Origin: Pseudomonadota bacterium
Lineage (GTDB): Bacteria; Pseudomonadota; Gammaproteobacteria; Woeseiales; Woeseiaceae
NCBI GenBank assembly: GCA_027295475.1
Contig: JAPUKV010000042.1
Coordinates: 1-23,803, forward strand
Direction: 5' to 3'
DNA length: 23,803 nt
Below, piece by piece: positions 15,997 through 23,672 of this stretch (its first letter is position 1; each line of letters starts with the position of its first letter). The notes beneath the pieces were generated by a model. That model searched no databases and had not been told where the DNA came from. It saw only the letters and a list, made by a program, of their open reading frames with translations. The position numbers were made by a program, and so were the translations under genes.

Positions 15997-17652
15997 CTAG
16001 TCCGTCGATGACGACTGCTTGTCGGACGCCTGGGTCTCGCCCGACGCCTGATGTATCAGTTCGATGGAGTCCGGATTCAGTTGCGCACCGAACATATCCT
16101 GCAACGCTTTGACATTCGGATCGGACTCGAGTGAGGCCCGGGCGGCCTCCATTTCCTCGTCGACCCGTCTGGCTTCCTCCTGTATCGGGGTGTCCGGGGC
16201 AGACTTCGCGACGGTTATTTGAACTCGCAGCGGTTCGCCGAACCTCTCGGATACGGCCGCGGCAAGCGCTTTTTGCCGCGACTTGGTCAACAGCGACTCC
16301 GAGCGGCTATCCAGATTGAAATACAGAGTATGGTTTTCCCGGTGCAGGTACGCGCAGTTGCTGGCAAGCAGTTTGTTGGCGCCTGTCAGGTTCAGCTCCT
16401 TGATCAGGATGCTCCAGTCCGGGTCCTGCCACTCCGACTTTTCCCTGACAGGCTCCTGCGCCTCGGTGGCGACCGGAGCAAGCGGGGCCGATTTCGATCC
16501 GGCATCGCCCGTGGAATTATCCCTTGCCTGCAGACCTGGACTATTCGCATCGCTGTGTCTCGCCGCTCCGGGCGGTTGAAACGCCAGCATCCGCAGAAGC
16601 GTCATCTCGACGCCAGATCTCGGGTCCGGTGCAAGATGAAGATCACGGCGGCCGAGTATTGCTGTCTGGTAAAAGAGCTGTACGTCTTCGGCCGCCATGT
16701 TTGCCGAGAGCTCCGCAAGTTCGCCCTCGGCGAGGTCGTCCTCCATGTCCGTTGCCCCCACGACCTGATAGACGGCGATTCGCTGCAGGGATCTCGCAAG
16801 ATCCTCCAGCAGCCGGGCATAGTCGGGAAACTGCTGGTCGATTTCGGCAATGGCACCGAGAAGCCCCGGAGCATCGCCGCTTGCAAGCAGTTTTAACAGT
16901 GCTGAGACGTGTTGCCGGTCGATCGTGCCCAACATCACACCGACGGGCTCTTCCAGAACATCTCCACCGCAATAAGCAATCGCCTGGTCAAGAAGACTCA
17001 GCGCATCACGCAGACTGCCGTCCGCCGCCCGCGCCAGCATCGCCAAAGCCGGTACATCAGCCTTAACCTTTTCAGCTTCGCAGATATGCGCGAGGCGGTC
17101 CTTTATCAACTTCGGTGTCAGGCGTTTCAAATTAAACTGCAGGCATCGCGACAAAACGGTCACCGGAAGTTTCTGGGGATCGGTGGTGGCCAACAGAAAC
17201 TTGACGTGCGGCGGCGGCTCTTCGAGCGTCTTCAGCAATGCGTTGAACGAGCTCCTCGACAGCATGTGCACTTCGTCGATCAGATAGACCTTATAGCGGC
17301 CGCTCGCGGGTGCGTATTGCACGTTGTCCAGGAGCTCGCGCGTATCCTCGACTTTGGTCCTCGACGCCGCGTCGACTTCAATCAAATCGACGAAGCGGCC
17401 TTCGTCGATCTCCACACAGGCCGAACATTTGCCGCACGGACTTGCAGTAACGCCTGTCTCGCAGTTCAGCGCCTTGGCAAGAATGCGTGCAATCGTCGTC
17501 TTGCCAACGCCACGTGTTCCGGCAAACAGGTAGGCGTGGTGCAAGCGCCCGCTTTCCAGAGCATTGGTCAGTGCCTGCAGAACATGCTCCTGCCCCACCG
17601 TCTCAGAAAAGTTTTTCGGGCGCCATTTTCGAGCGAGAACGAGATAACTCAT
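15997..17652 (-). CDS. dnaX: DNA polymerase III subunit tau
   Basis: Clamp-loader ATPase that also ties the polymerase cores to the helicase. Counting from ATG 17652 (551 residues): Walker A GTRGVGKT (45-52), zinc-binding Cys64, Cys73, Cys76 and Cys79, Walker B DEVH (126-129) and the SRC motif with the arginine finger (168-170). The C-terminal third after about residue 360 is Ala/Ser/Glu-rich and then forms the tau-specific polymerase-binding part. The open frame runs upstream to 17784, but that would read through the SRP RNA, so [12 protein letters not shown] is the true start. I saw no A AAA AAG slip site, so a gamma form made as in E. coli is not supported. Confidence 0.95.
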   Translation of the reverse strand: MSYLVLARKWRPKNFSETVGQEHVLQALTNALESGRLHHAYLFAGTRGVGKTTIARILAKALNCETGVTASPCGKCSACVEIDEGRFVDLIEVDAASRTKVEDTRELLDNVQYAPASGRYKVYLIDEVHMLSRSSFNALLKTLEEPPPHVKFLLATTDPQKLPVTVLSRCLQFNLKRLTPKLIKDRLAHICEAEKVKADVPALAMLARAADGSLRDALSLLDQAIAYCGGDVLEEPVGVMLGTIDRQHVSALLKLLASGDAPGLLGAIAEIDQQFPDYARLLEDLARSLQRIAVYQVVGATDMEDDLAEGELAELSANMAAEDVQLFYQTAILGRRDLHLAPDPRSGVEMTLLRMLAFQPPGAARHSDANSPGLQARDNSTGDAGSKSAPLAPVATEAQEPVREKSEWQDPDWSILIKELNLTGANKLLASNCAYLHRENHTLYFNLDSRSESLLTKSRQKALAAAVSERFGEPLRVQITVAKSAPDTPIQEEARRVDEEMEAARASLESDPNVKALQDMFGAQLNPDSIELIHQASGETQASDKQSSSTD

Positions 17653-17748
17653 GTTTGTTAGCGTTTTGTCTGTGAAGATCGATTGCCGGCCAGATCGACC
17701 AGTGTAACCAATGGGGCACTGTCGACAAACCACAATTTCCTGTGAGAA

Positions 17749-17854
17749 GGCCCGCGCCAGCCCGTCCCCGGCACCCGGTGTCACCGCTGCCGCTGCTCCC
17801 TTCCGGGCCTGACGGGGTTCACGGCTGACCGTCGCGGGGGAGCCGACGCGGACC
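17749..17854 (-). ncRNA. ffs: 4.5S signal recognition particle RNA, small bacterial type
   Basis: The minus strand holds the conserved SRP apical domain GTCAGGCCCGGAAGGGAGCA, which binds Ffh, including the GGAAG tetraloop region and the asymmetric loop. The ends pair over 14 positions: 17854-17841 with 17762-17749, all Watson-Crick or G-U. That sets a length of about 106 bases, close to the 114 of E. coli 4.5S RNA. It lies about 100 bases upstream of dnaX on the same strand, a common gammaproteobacterial position. Exact ends are inferred from the helix. Confidence 0.92.
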
Positions 17855-17861
17855 GACGGCG

Positions 17862-17867
17862 ATTATG
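17862..17867 (-). promoter_or_regulatory. Candidate -10 box of the SRP RNA gene
   Basis: CATAAT on the minus strand (5 of 6 matches) ends 7 bases before 17854, the 5' end of the SRP RNA predicted from its terminal helix. The agreement supports both calls. A good -35 box is not visible. Confidence 0.5.
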
Positions 17868-17986
17868 ACTCAGAGGCCGGGCCGATTGCTACGCCCACTT
17901 GAGCGGTCGCCTGCCAGGCTGCGCATTCCTCGCAGACCAGCCATCCATTGACATCGCCTCGACCCGGATGCCATCGTCACGGCGCT

Positions 17987-19150
17987 ATGCAGCCTCTCAT
18001 ATCAAGCAAACTGCCGGACGTGGGCACGACGATATTCACGGTCATGAGCCAGCTCGCTCTCGATTGCAATGCCATCAATCTTTCGCAGGGTTTTCCGAGC
18101 TTCGAACCACCCGATGATTTGCTGTCATTGATCGAGCATTATCTGCGCTCAGGCGCCAATCAATATGCACCGATGCCCGGCGTGCCGGCATTGCGCGCAG
18201 CCATCGCTGCGAAAGTTGCAAGTCTCTACGGCAGGTCTGCCGATGCGGACACCGAAATTACCGTGTGCAACGGAGCGACCGAAGGGCTGTTCAGCTCGAT
18301 TCAGGCGATCGTGAGGCCCGGAGACGATGTGATCGTTTTCGATCCGGCATACGATTCATACGGGCCGGCGATCACGCTCGCGGGCGGCCGCACGGTGCAT
18401 ATTCCGCTGACCAGCGCCGGCGATGGCTTTGATTTTCACATCGACTGGCAGCGTCTCGCCGATACAGTAAACGATAAGACGCGCCTCATCATTCTCAATT
18501 TCCCGCAGAATCCGATCGGCTCGATTCTGGCAGCCGCGGATCTCGACTCACTGGCCGAAATTGTGCGTGATACCGAAATACTTCTGCTCTCCGACGAGGT
18601 TTATGAACACATCGTATTCGACGGCGCCAGACATCAAAGCATGTTAATGCACGATGAACTGAGGCAACGAAGCCTGGTAATTTCTTCCTTTGGCAAGACC
18701 TATCATGCGACGGGATGGAAAGTCGGCTATTGCATCGCACCGGCGCCGCTGACCGAGGAGTTTCGAAAGGTGCATCAGTTCAACTGTTTCGCAGTTGTGA
18801 CACCGATTCAGCATGCACTCGCGGACTTCATGACAACCACACCGCAGCATCATCTGCAACTGGCGGCCTTTTACCAGGCAAAACGGGACTATTTCTGCAA
18901 TCTCGTGACCGCATCTCGTTTCGAGTTCGAGCCGGCAAAAGGCACTTTCTTTCAGATCCTGGACTACTCTGCTATCAGCGACGAGGACGACGTCTCTTAC
19001 GCCAGGCGACTTACCAGGGAGATCGGCGTCGCCTCAATACCGATATCGGTATTCTGCGAAGAGCCGCTGCCTGGCAACAAGCTGCGCTTTTGTTTTGCGA
19101 AAGACGATGCCACGCTGGCAACTGCGGCCGCAAAGCTCTGTCAACTCTAG
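17987..19150 (+). CDS. PLP-dependent aminotransferase, YbdL (methionine aminotransferase) type
   Basis: Class I fold-type I aminotransferase very close in layout to E. coli YbdL, which prefers methionine, His and Phe and joins methionine salvage. Visible: AINLSQGFP near residue 29, GANQYAPMPGVPALR (56-70), FDPAYDSY, the NFPQNP motif, SDEVYEHIVFDG and the PLP lysine Lys237 in SSFGKTYHATGWKVGY; the end has LRFCFAK. The ATG at 17987 gives 387 residues, matching YbdL (386); the open frame extends to a TTG at 17948, which is less likely. There is no strong Shine-Dalgarno. Substrate is inferred from likeness only. Confidence 0.92.
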   Translation: MQPLISSKLPDVGTTIFTVMSQLALDCNAINLSQGFPSFEPPDDLLSLIEHYLRSGANQYAPMPGVPALRAAIAAKVASLYGRSADADTEITVCNGATEGLFSSIQAIVRPGDDVIVFDPAYDSYGPAITLAGGRTVHIPLTSAGDGFDFHIDWQRLADTVNDKTRLIILNFPQNPIGSILAAADLDSLAEIVRDTEILLLSDEVYEHIVFDGARHQSMLMHDELRQRSLVISSFGKTYHATGWKVGYCIAPAPLTEEFRKVHQFNCFAVVTPIQHALADFMTTTPQHHLQLAAFYQAKRDYFCNLVTASRFEFEPAKGTFFQILDYSAISDEDDVSYARRLTREIGVASIPISVFCEEPLPGNKLRFCFAKDDATLATAAAKLCQL

Positions 19151-19229
19151 TTGCCCCAATGAGTTGCCCGGCTCCAGGCAGCCGAATGCAGTATATTCTG
19201 CTCTCCAGTACTGATGCCCGCTGCAGACA

Positions 19230-19622
19230 ATGAAAGAAATCCTTGTACCCATTTCGCCCGGCGAGCTACTCGACAAGATTACGATCCTGGAAATCAAATC
19301 CGAGCGGATCGATGCTCCACAAAAGGTGGCAAATGTCCGTCACGAACTTGAGTTACTGAGCAATGTCTGGTCGGACTCCGTCACGGAGGACAAAGTCATC
19401 GCAGACCTTCACCAGCAATTGAAAACAATCAATGAGGAACTCTGGGAAATCGAAGATGATATCCGCGACCAGGAACGGCAAAACAGCTTCGGGGAAAGGT
19501 TCATCGAGTTAGCACGAGCCGTATATGTCACGAATGACAAACGCGCACAGGCGAAAAAGGATGTGAACCTGCATCTCGGCTCGGAGATCATCGAGGAGAA
19601 GTCGTACCAGGACTACAGCTAA
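19230..19622 (+). CDS. DUF6165 family protein
   Basis: 130 residues starting MKEILVPISPGELLDKITIL, followed by a Glu/Lys/Arg-rich helical part; I recall this PVSPGELIDKITILEIKSERI-like beginning as the mark of DUF6165, a family of unknown function found in many proteobacteria. No membrane segment or signal peptide. The middle (about 60-110) looks like two long helices, possibly a coiled-coil hairpin. It follows the aminotransferase by 79 bases and converges with the DUF711 gene 29 bases away. Confidence 0.75.
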   Translation: MKEILVPISPGELLDKITILEIKSERIDAPQKVANVRHELELLSNVWSDSVTEDKVIADLHQQLKTINEELWEIEDDIRDQERQNSFGERFIELARAVYVTNDKRAQAKKDVNLHLGSEIIEEKSYQDYS

Positions 19623-19651
19623 AGTTCGCCGCCAGCACTCATTGGACAGAA

Positions 19652-20887
19652 TTAGTCGAGTTTCATCACAACCGAATCGGTCAGGAACGGATTGTTGAAA
19701 GTCACCGTTTCGCCGGCCATCTTGCCGGGAACGGGAAACAGCCGCGCGGAAAGCGGCTTTTGGTATTTAGCCGATAGCGCGGCCACGTCCCCAATGACCG
19801 ACGCCAATGACTCCGCGGAGCTGTCGCCGGGAAGTGGTACTACGTCCAGGCCGGTGCCGCAGACACTCGAATAGAGCAGCAGCTCTGCAATCCCGTAGCG
19901 GCCTTCCGCCGCCCGCCTGGCCAGCACCGTGTCCTCCAGTACCGGCAGCATCAGTCCGGAATAGCCACAGGTTTTGACCTGCAACTTCTTGAGGCCTTCG
20001 GTAATACTAGCGCAGGCGCGCAGCGTGGAGGCGCTGCCGAACGGCACGCCGGTGAGGGTTTCGATGACCTCTCCGATGCTTGCGTCGGGGCCTGGAGCCG
20101 GCGACGTGTCGATCCCTAAGTAGGATCGCCCGGTACGCCTGGCAATCGCTTCGGCCTGCGATTGCACCGGCGCCAGGGCAGTATCCATGGCCATGGCAAT
20201 GTGGCGCGCTGCGGGCACGTTCTCGGGTAGCGATTTGACCGCCGAGAGCAGCAGCGGCGGAGTCTCGAGGCCGATGGCGAAGGATGGCTCGCCCCGGTGC
20301 CAGGCGGCCGGGAAAAACGGTGTACCAGGCGGGCAGTGCGCGGTCGCCGCGAAACGGAAGTTGCCCTCTCCGCCGGCGGATGCTCGCGCGATGGCGGTAA
20401 TCGTCTCGGCGGCCGATCGGATGGCGGCTGGGTGGACGCCGGTGTCGGCAGAGGCGATTCCTACCGTGAAGCTGATACGACTGGTGCTGCGGATCAGTTC
20501 CGCGGCCCAGTCGGCCAGCTTGGGCTCGTATTGATTCGAATTGATAATCGGGCCAACGCTAAGGATCAGGTCTTGTTGCTGGCAAAATTCATCCAGCTCG
20601 GAAAGCACCTGCAATCCTCCCGAACTTGGCCAGTCGCTCAGGTATTCGGCCAGGGGTTGGGTGGCGATACGCAATGTCTGCACCTCGTATCCCCGAGCCT
20701 GAAAATCGCTCCGCGCAGCATCGAGAAAAGCGGCGGCCTGTTGAAACTGTCGGTCCCAACCGTCCAGTGCCAAGGGGACACCCGCGGTGATGGTGCGGAC
20801 GCGAAACGGGTTCGGGCGAGCCGCCAACAACTCGCCAGGCAAGGCCAAGCTTGCCGGCAGCAAAAATAGAAACTCGCGTCGGCGCAT
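19652..20887 (-). CDS. Tat-exported DUF711 (UPF0210) protein
   Basis: The C-terminal half carries the UPF0210/DUF711 pattern: GTGLDVVPLPGD followed by a DVAALSAKYQKPLSARLFPVPGKMAGE stretch (described in two parts because of length), and the N-terminal half starts with VRTITAGVPL, also typical. Family function is unknown. Unlike the usual cytoplasmic members, it begins with a twin-arginine signal peptide: RRREFLFLL, a hydrophobic core, and a likely cut after LLAA (residue 23). GGAG at 20898-20895 is 7 bases from ATG 20887; the GTG at 20890 is too close. The gene looks more GC-rich than its neighbours by eye, which may mean horizontal gain. It stands alone on the minus strand. Confidence 0.78.
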   Translation of the reverse strand: MRRREFLFLLPASLALPGELLAARPNPFRVRTITAGVPLALDGWDRQFQQAAAFLDAARSDFQARGYEVQTLRIATQPLAEYLSDWPSSGGLQVLSELDEFCQQQDLILSVGPIINSNQYEPKLADWAAELIRSTSRISFTVGIASADTGVHPAAIRSAAETITAIARASAGGEGNFRFAATAHCPPGTPFFPAAWHRGEPSFAIGLETPPLLLSAVKSLPENVPAARHIAMAMDTALAPVQSQAEAIARRTGRSYLGIDTSPAPGPDASIGEVIETLTGVPFGSASTLRACASITEGLKKLQVKTCGYSGLMLPVLEDTVLARRAAEGRYGIAELLLYSSVCGTGLDVVPLPGDSSAESLASVIGDVAALSAKYQKPLSARLFPVPGKMAGETVTFNNPFLTDSVVMKLD

Positions 20888-21055
20888 CACTTATCTCCAG
20901 TAGAAACCAATGTTTCGCGTGGCCAAATAGACAGGACTTCTGTGCTTGGTTTTTTGCCGGTCGAAAGTCTATCACCTGCCCGGCTGCTTCGTACGTGCCA
21001 TCTCAACCGACAGTGCCCCTCAAATACCAGACTTCGCTAAAGCACGCCTCAAATT

Positions 21056-21064
21056 TGCTAGAAT
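21056..21064 (+). promoter_or_regulatory. Candidate extended -10 promoter of tRNA-Val
   Basis: TGCTAGAAT matches the extended -10 form TGnTATAAT with one mismatch. A start near 21072 would give a 5' leader of about 50 bases to be removed by RNase P. No clear -35 box. Confidence 0.4.
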
Positions 21065-21122
21065 TCGTTGAACACGGTGGGCTTTGGAAATTGATTTTCC
21101 TGTCCTTCAAACGTAGTTCCGT

Positions 21123-21198
21123 GGGCGATTAGCTCAGTTGGGAGAGCGCTGCAGTCACATTGCAGAGGTCACTGGTTCAAGCCCAGTATCGCCCACCA
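21123..21198 (+). tRNA. tRNA-Val, anticodon CAC
   Basis: A full 76-base cloverleaf: acceptor GGGCGAT/ATCGCCC, D stem GCTC/GAGC, anticodon stem CTGCA/TGCAG with loop GTCACAT (anticodon CAC, reads GTG), T stem ACTGG/CCAGT with loop TTCAAGC, discriminator A73 and a CCA encoded in the DNA. Val identity bases A35, C36 and A73 are present. Position 32 is G, where C or U is usual. Confidence 0.93.
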
Positions 21199-21497
21199 AT
21201 TAAATCAATTCGAACGAATTCAGACCTCGCAAGTGTGGCCAGCTCCCCTGTAGCCGGCTAAAAACGGACACGCGCAAATAATAAGACAACAAGCGGTCGT
21301 CAGCCGAATCGCTGACTGGGATCCGTGCTACCAAGCAGCTACCTTACATAAAACGTGACGCAATCAGATGTCATGGGCGTGATGCAGACGAACGAAATTA
21401 GCACGGATTTCTGGCAGATTGGAACAACGAATAACAATATCGATTGAATGACCCGAATGACGTGGTGAATACCGCCATAAATAAGGGGAGTCGCATC
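21199..21497 (+). other. Gap after tRNA-Val, no gene
   Basis: 299 bases without a supported gene. It holds a 14-base palindrome AATTCG-AA-CGAATT at 21207-21220, 9 bases after the tRNA, and a weaker inverted repeat GTCAGC (21299-21304) with GCTGAC (21311-21316). Neither has a T-tract. I see no phage integrase or duplicated tRNA end that would mark an attachment site. Confidence 0.4.
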
Positions 21498-21950
21498 ATG
21501 CCCAAAGCCAGTTGGATGACACTGTTAACCATCGGTATGCTGCTGCCGGCGGCAGGATTTGCCGATGATGTGCAGTACTCCAACACCGACAGTGAACCAC
21601 TGCCAGAGGTAACGCTCTCCGTAGAAGCGTTGCACGCAGAGTCGGGGTATGCATCTCGCCGGCATTTGTTTGATTCAGTCGAAGCAATGACCTACTCAGA
21701 CGACTGGCCGCGAGCGATCGCCGATTTCGATTTCCAGGACGACAGTGCTTTGGCACGCGTTAGCAAGCTGCGCAATTTGTCGCTGTTGACCCTGGCAGAA
21801 ATCGGGCAGACGCGGCTGTTTCTGGGGGTCAATGACGATGGTTTGGTGGGCCTGCATTTCAACGCCTTGCCGCGCGATGGCGATGAACGCTATCTGGAGG
21901 TGGTTCGAATGCCCTACCTCAAGGAAAACCAGCCAGATAGCCAGGAATAA
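21498..21950 (+). CDS. Small exported protein, unknown
   Basis: 150 residues from ATG 21498, with AGGGGAG at 21484-21490 placed 7 bases upstream; the open frame reaches a TTG at 21444 but that has no ribosome site. Residues 1-23 are a clear Sec signal peptide (hydrophobic MTLLTIGMLLPAAGFA, cut after GFA before DDVQY). The mature part has a short acidic stretch, an FDFQDDSALARVSKLRNLSLLTLAEIG region, and an ending strand pair with RLFLGVNDDGLVGLHF. No Cys. I do not recognise a family; it is probably a small periplasmic protein. It is convergent with the MAPEG gene, 13 bases away. Confidence 0.7.
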   Translation: MPKASWMTLLTIGMLLPAAGFADDVQYSNTDSEPLPEVTLSVEALHAESGYASRRHLFDSVEAMTYSDDWPRAIADFDFQDDSALARVSKLRNLSLLTLAEIGQTRLFLGVNDDGLVGLHFNALPRDGDERYLEVVRMPYLKENQPDSQE

Positions 21951-21963
21951 GAGAATTGGGCAC

Positions 21964-22437
21964 CTAAAGCACTTTCATCAGCGTGTATCCTGCCATTGCG
22001 ATAACTGACAGAGAGCTCCAGCTCCAGCAAAACGCGCGAATATCATGGATCTGAGCTGTCGAATAGGCGATGAAATGTGCCGCCCGGGAAGCCACGTAGG
22101 TCCAGATCAGGATTTGCGCAAGTAACAGCGGTGGTCCAATGAGTACGAATAAAAGTCCCGCAGCGAGGAAACCAGGAATACTCTCAAGGTCGTTCAAGTT
22201 AAGTCGGCGCGAGCGATCTACGTACTCGTTAACCTCAAGTTGCGCCGGCTCGGGCCTGGGGTTCAGGGGAGTTTTCTTTAGATCTTCCGGGCTCCGGAAG
22301 CCACCCCCTGCCCCCATCATCCGGACTACGGTCATCCATGGTTGAAACATAAGTTTCAGAATCATGATGCAGGCAGCGATCACATATGTCTGAAATACGG
22401 GATTTTCGAGGCTCAATACAGCGGTTTCGATATTCAT
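21964..22437 (-). CDS. MAPEG family membrane protein
   Basis: 157 residues of the membrane-associated eicosanoid/glutathione metabolism family: four membrane helices (about 12-34, 88-108, 109-126 and 136-155) and the loop signature RRLNLNDLESIPGFLAAGLL (77-96), which is the family's Arg-x-x-x-Asn-Asp-x-Glu-x-x-Pro motif. Some bacterial members have glutathione transferase activity; this one cannot be assigned. A GGGGG-containing ribosome site (about 22446-22451) precedes the ATG. It diverges from the gene at 22939 over a 501-base gap. Confidence 0.9.
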   Translation of the reverse strand: MNIETAVLSLENPVFQTYVIAACIMILKLMFQPWMTVVRMMGAGGGFRSPEDLKKTPLNPRPEPAQLEVNEYVDRSRRLNLNDLESIPGFLAAGLLFVLIGPPLLLAQILIWTYVASRAAHFIAYSTAQIHDIRAFCWSWSSLSVIAMAGYTLMKVL

Positions 22438-22570
22438 TGCACATTTCCCCCTATCAATAACAGGCTCGGGTTTGCTTATCTTAGTTACAGCTTAGGTATT
22501 CATTTGGAAATCGACAACCGATAGCTTTCCTGCCGATTTGCCGAACAGGGTTCTCTTCCCAGACCCCCTC

Positions 22571-22610
22571 CCAAAAGCAAATGGGCCCTTGAGGGACCAT
22601 TTGCTTTTGG
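22571..22610. repeat. Long perfect hairpin in a divergent gap
   Basis: CCAAAAGCAAATGG (22571-22584) and CCATTTGCTTTTGG (22597-22610) pair perfectly over 14 bases. Inside, CCCT (22586-22589) and AGGG (22592-22595) continue the stem after one G/A mismatch, leaving a 2-base loop. It lies between two genes that point away from it, so it cannot be the terminator of either. Confidence 0.85.
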
Positions 22611-22761
22611 CGGTGGAGCGAGTCCTCTGCGGAGGATGCTCTCCGGCGAATCCGCTCTCCTTCCCGTACCGCTGATCCGCACAGGACTACCCGAGGTGCG
22701 ATGAGCCTTGACCGAACCACGCTCCGCCGATCTTTGATCCATACTCCCTGCTCCGCGGGAA
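22611..22761. other. GC-rich structured stretch next to the hairpin, no gene
   Basis: Part of the 501-base gap 22438-22938. Visible pairings: TCCTC/GAGGA around TGCG (22622-22635); GGTGGAGCG (22612-22620) with CGCTCCGCC (22720-22728); AGTCCT (22621-22626) with AGGACT (22683-22688); TTCCCG (22661-22666) with CGGGAA (22756-22761). The motif GCTCTCC occurs twice (22638-22644 and 22654-22660). Open frames exist on the minus strand but have no ribosome sites or recognisable products. The rest of the gap (22438-22570 and 22762-22880) shows nothing besides promoters. Confidence 0.45.
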
Positions 22762-22889
22762 ATTAGCAGAGATTCAGTAATTTTCTGCCAGATTTCAGCG
22801 CGGACCCGCACCGTCAGCCCATTAAAGCTAATCGATATTTAATACTGATCCTCACGGCCGCTTGGCAGTGCAGTACAACTCGCTGCAAC

Positions 22890-22898
22890 TGCTATAGT
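22890..22898 (+). promoter_or_regulatory. Extended -10 promoter of the gene at 22939
   Basis: TGCTATAGT fits the extended -10 form TGnTATAAT with one mismatch. The start would be near 22905, leaving a leader of about 34 bases that contains the AGGGGA ribosome site. No good -35 box is present, which extended -10 promoters do not need. Confidence 0.5.
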
Positions 22899-22938
22899 TA
22901 TCTGTGTTCACAAAACAAAAACTCATCAGGGGAAAGAA

Positions 22939-23622
22939 ATGACAAGAAAAACACTATCCGCGATCGTGCTGTCGGTCTCTGTTCTGGTCGGCGCCAGTGT
23001 GCAGGCGCAGCAGTTCGAAGCCGTCTATTCCTTGGAGAATGTCAGCTCGAGTGAGGTGAAAGCGGCGATGGATGATCTGTATTCCGATGCGGCCATGAAA
23101 GGCTCCAATGTCACTGTCTACTCGGCCGATTTCGGCGTGCGGGATGGCTCGCACAAGATCGTCGTGGACTTTGATAACTATGCAGAGCGCGATGAGCGCG
23201 ACGACAAACGTCGGGCGAGTCACGGGTGGAGCCGTTGGCAACTCGCCATGGAGGACGCTGAGTTCGTCGCTGCCGACATGGCCGGTGTCGTCGCCGATTA
23301 CGGCAAGCCGCGCCACACGGCGGACTATCTTCTAGTCTACTTGGTAAACGTTCAGGACCCCGCCGTTTACGCTGCGGCGCTGGAAGAGATGAACGATGCG
23401 CTTGGAAATCCGGGTGTGCTGCGCCTCGTCGCCATTCGCTCGGGCAGCCGTGCCGCGACGCATGCCGTCCTGATTGGCGGCGATGATTTCGCCTCGGTAA
23501 ACAAGTACATAGACAAGCTGTACGCGAGCGATGCGTTCCGCACGTTCGCAGCAAAAGTCGGCGACATTCGCTCCGTCGTGCACATCGAGTCGTATCGCAA
23601 AGTCGGCGCCTGGGGCTACTGA
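22939..23622 (+). CDS. Exported protein with two repeated alpha/beta domains, unknown
   Basis: 227 residues from ATG 22939 with AGGGGA just upstream. Residues 1-24 are a Sec signal peptide (cut after VQAQ or VQA). The mature protein looks like two copies of one domain: about 27-111 and 130-207. Each starts with a strand (AVYSLENV / LLVYLVNV), then a helix (EVKAAMDDLYSDA / AVYAAALEEMNDAL), a strand pair (KIVVDFDNY / HAVLIGGDD) and a helix ending in Trp or Phe residues. That order resembles ferredoxin-like dimeric alpha/beta-barrel (ABM-type) folds, an inference. No cysteines or catalytic motif seen. Followed by a hairpin, so probably a single-gene unit. Confidence 0.72.
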   Translation: MTRKTLSAIVLSVSVLVGASVQAQQFEAVYSLENVSSSEVKAAMDDLYSDAAMKGSNVTVYSADFGVRDGSHKIVVDFDNYAERDERDDKRRASHGWSRWQLAMEDAEFVAADMAGVVADYGKPRHTADYLLVYLVNVQDPAVYAAALEEMNDALGNPGVLRLVAIRSGSRAATHAVLIGGDDFASVNKYIDKLYASDAFRTFAAKVGDIRSVVHIESYRKVGAWGY

Positions 23623-23640
23623 GCGCGAATTAGCAACTGA

Positions 23641-23672
23641 GGCCCGGTCAGACTCCCATAATCTGCCGGGCC
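23641..23672 (+). terminator. Terminator-like hairpin after the gene at 22939
   Basis: GGCCCGG (23641-23647) pairs with CCGGGCC (23666-23672); after one bulged T, CAGA (23649-23652) pairs with TCTG (23662-23665). It lies 18 bases after the stop. The tail is CAGTTAAC with few T, so it may need Rho or act in mRNA protection. The remaining bases to 23803 hold no gene; a tandem GTCGCATA (23753-23760 and 23763-23770) is present. Confidence 0.55.

Noticed and set aside
16250..16290. Programmed frameshift site for a gamma subunit in dnaX
   Set aside because: The only A-run here (CAAAAAG on the minus strand) is not an A AAA AAG slip heptamer, lies late in the gene, and no ribosome site or hairpin pair is evident.
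16909..17661. 250-residue open frame on the plus strand opposite dnaX
   Set aside because: It is a shadow of dnaX codon use; the dnaX motifs on the minus strand are unambiguous.
17653..17784. 44-residue N-terminal extension of DnaX
   Set aside because: It would read through the 3' end of the SRP RNA; the family starts at the [12 protein letters not shown] segment.
21123..21220. tRNA-Val as an integration site of a mobile element
   Set aside because: No repeated 3' tRNA fragment, integrase or foreign gene cluster lies downstream in the window.
22481..22811. Minus-strand open frames of 79 and 103 residues over the hairpin region
   Set aside because: Arg/Ser/Gly-rich translations of a palindrome and GC-rich repeats, with no ribosome site; the two frames overlap each other.
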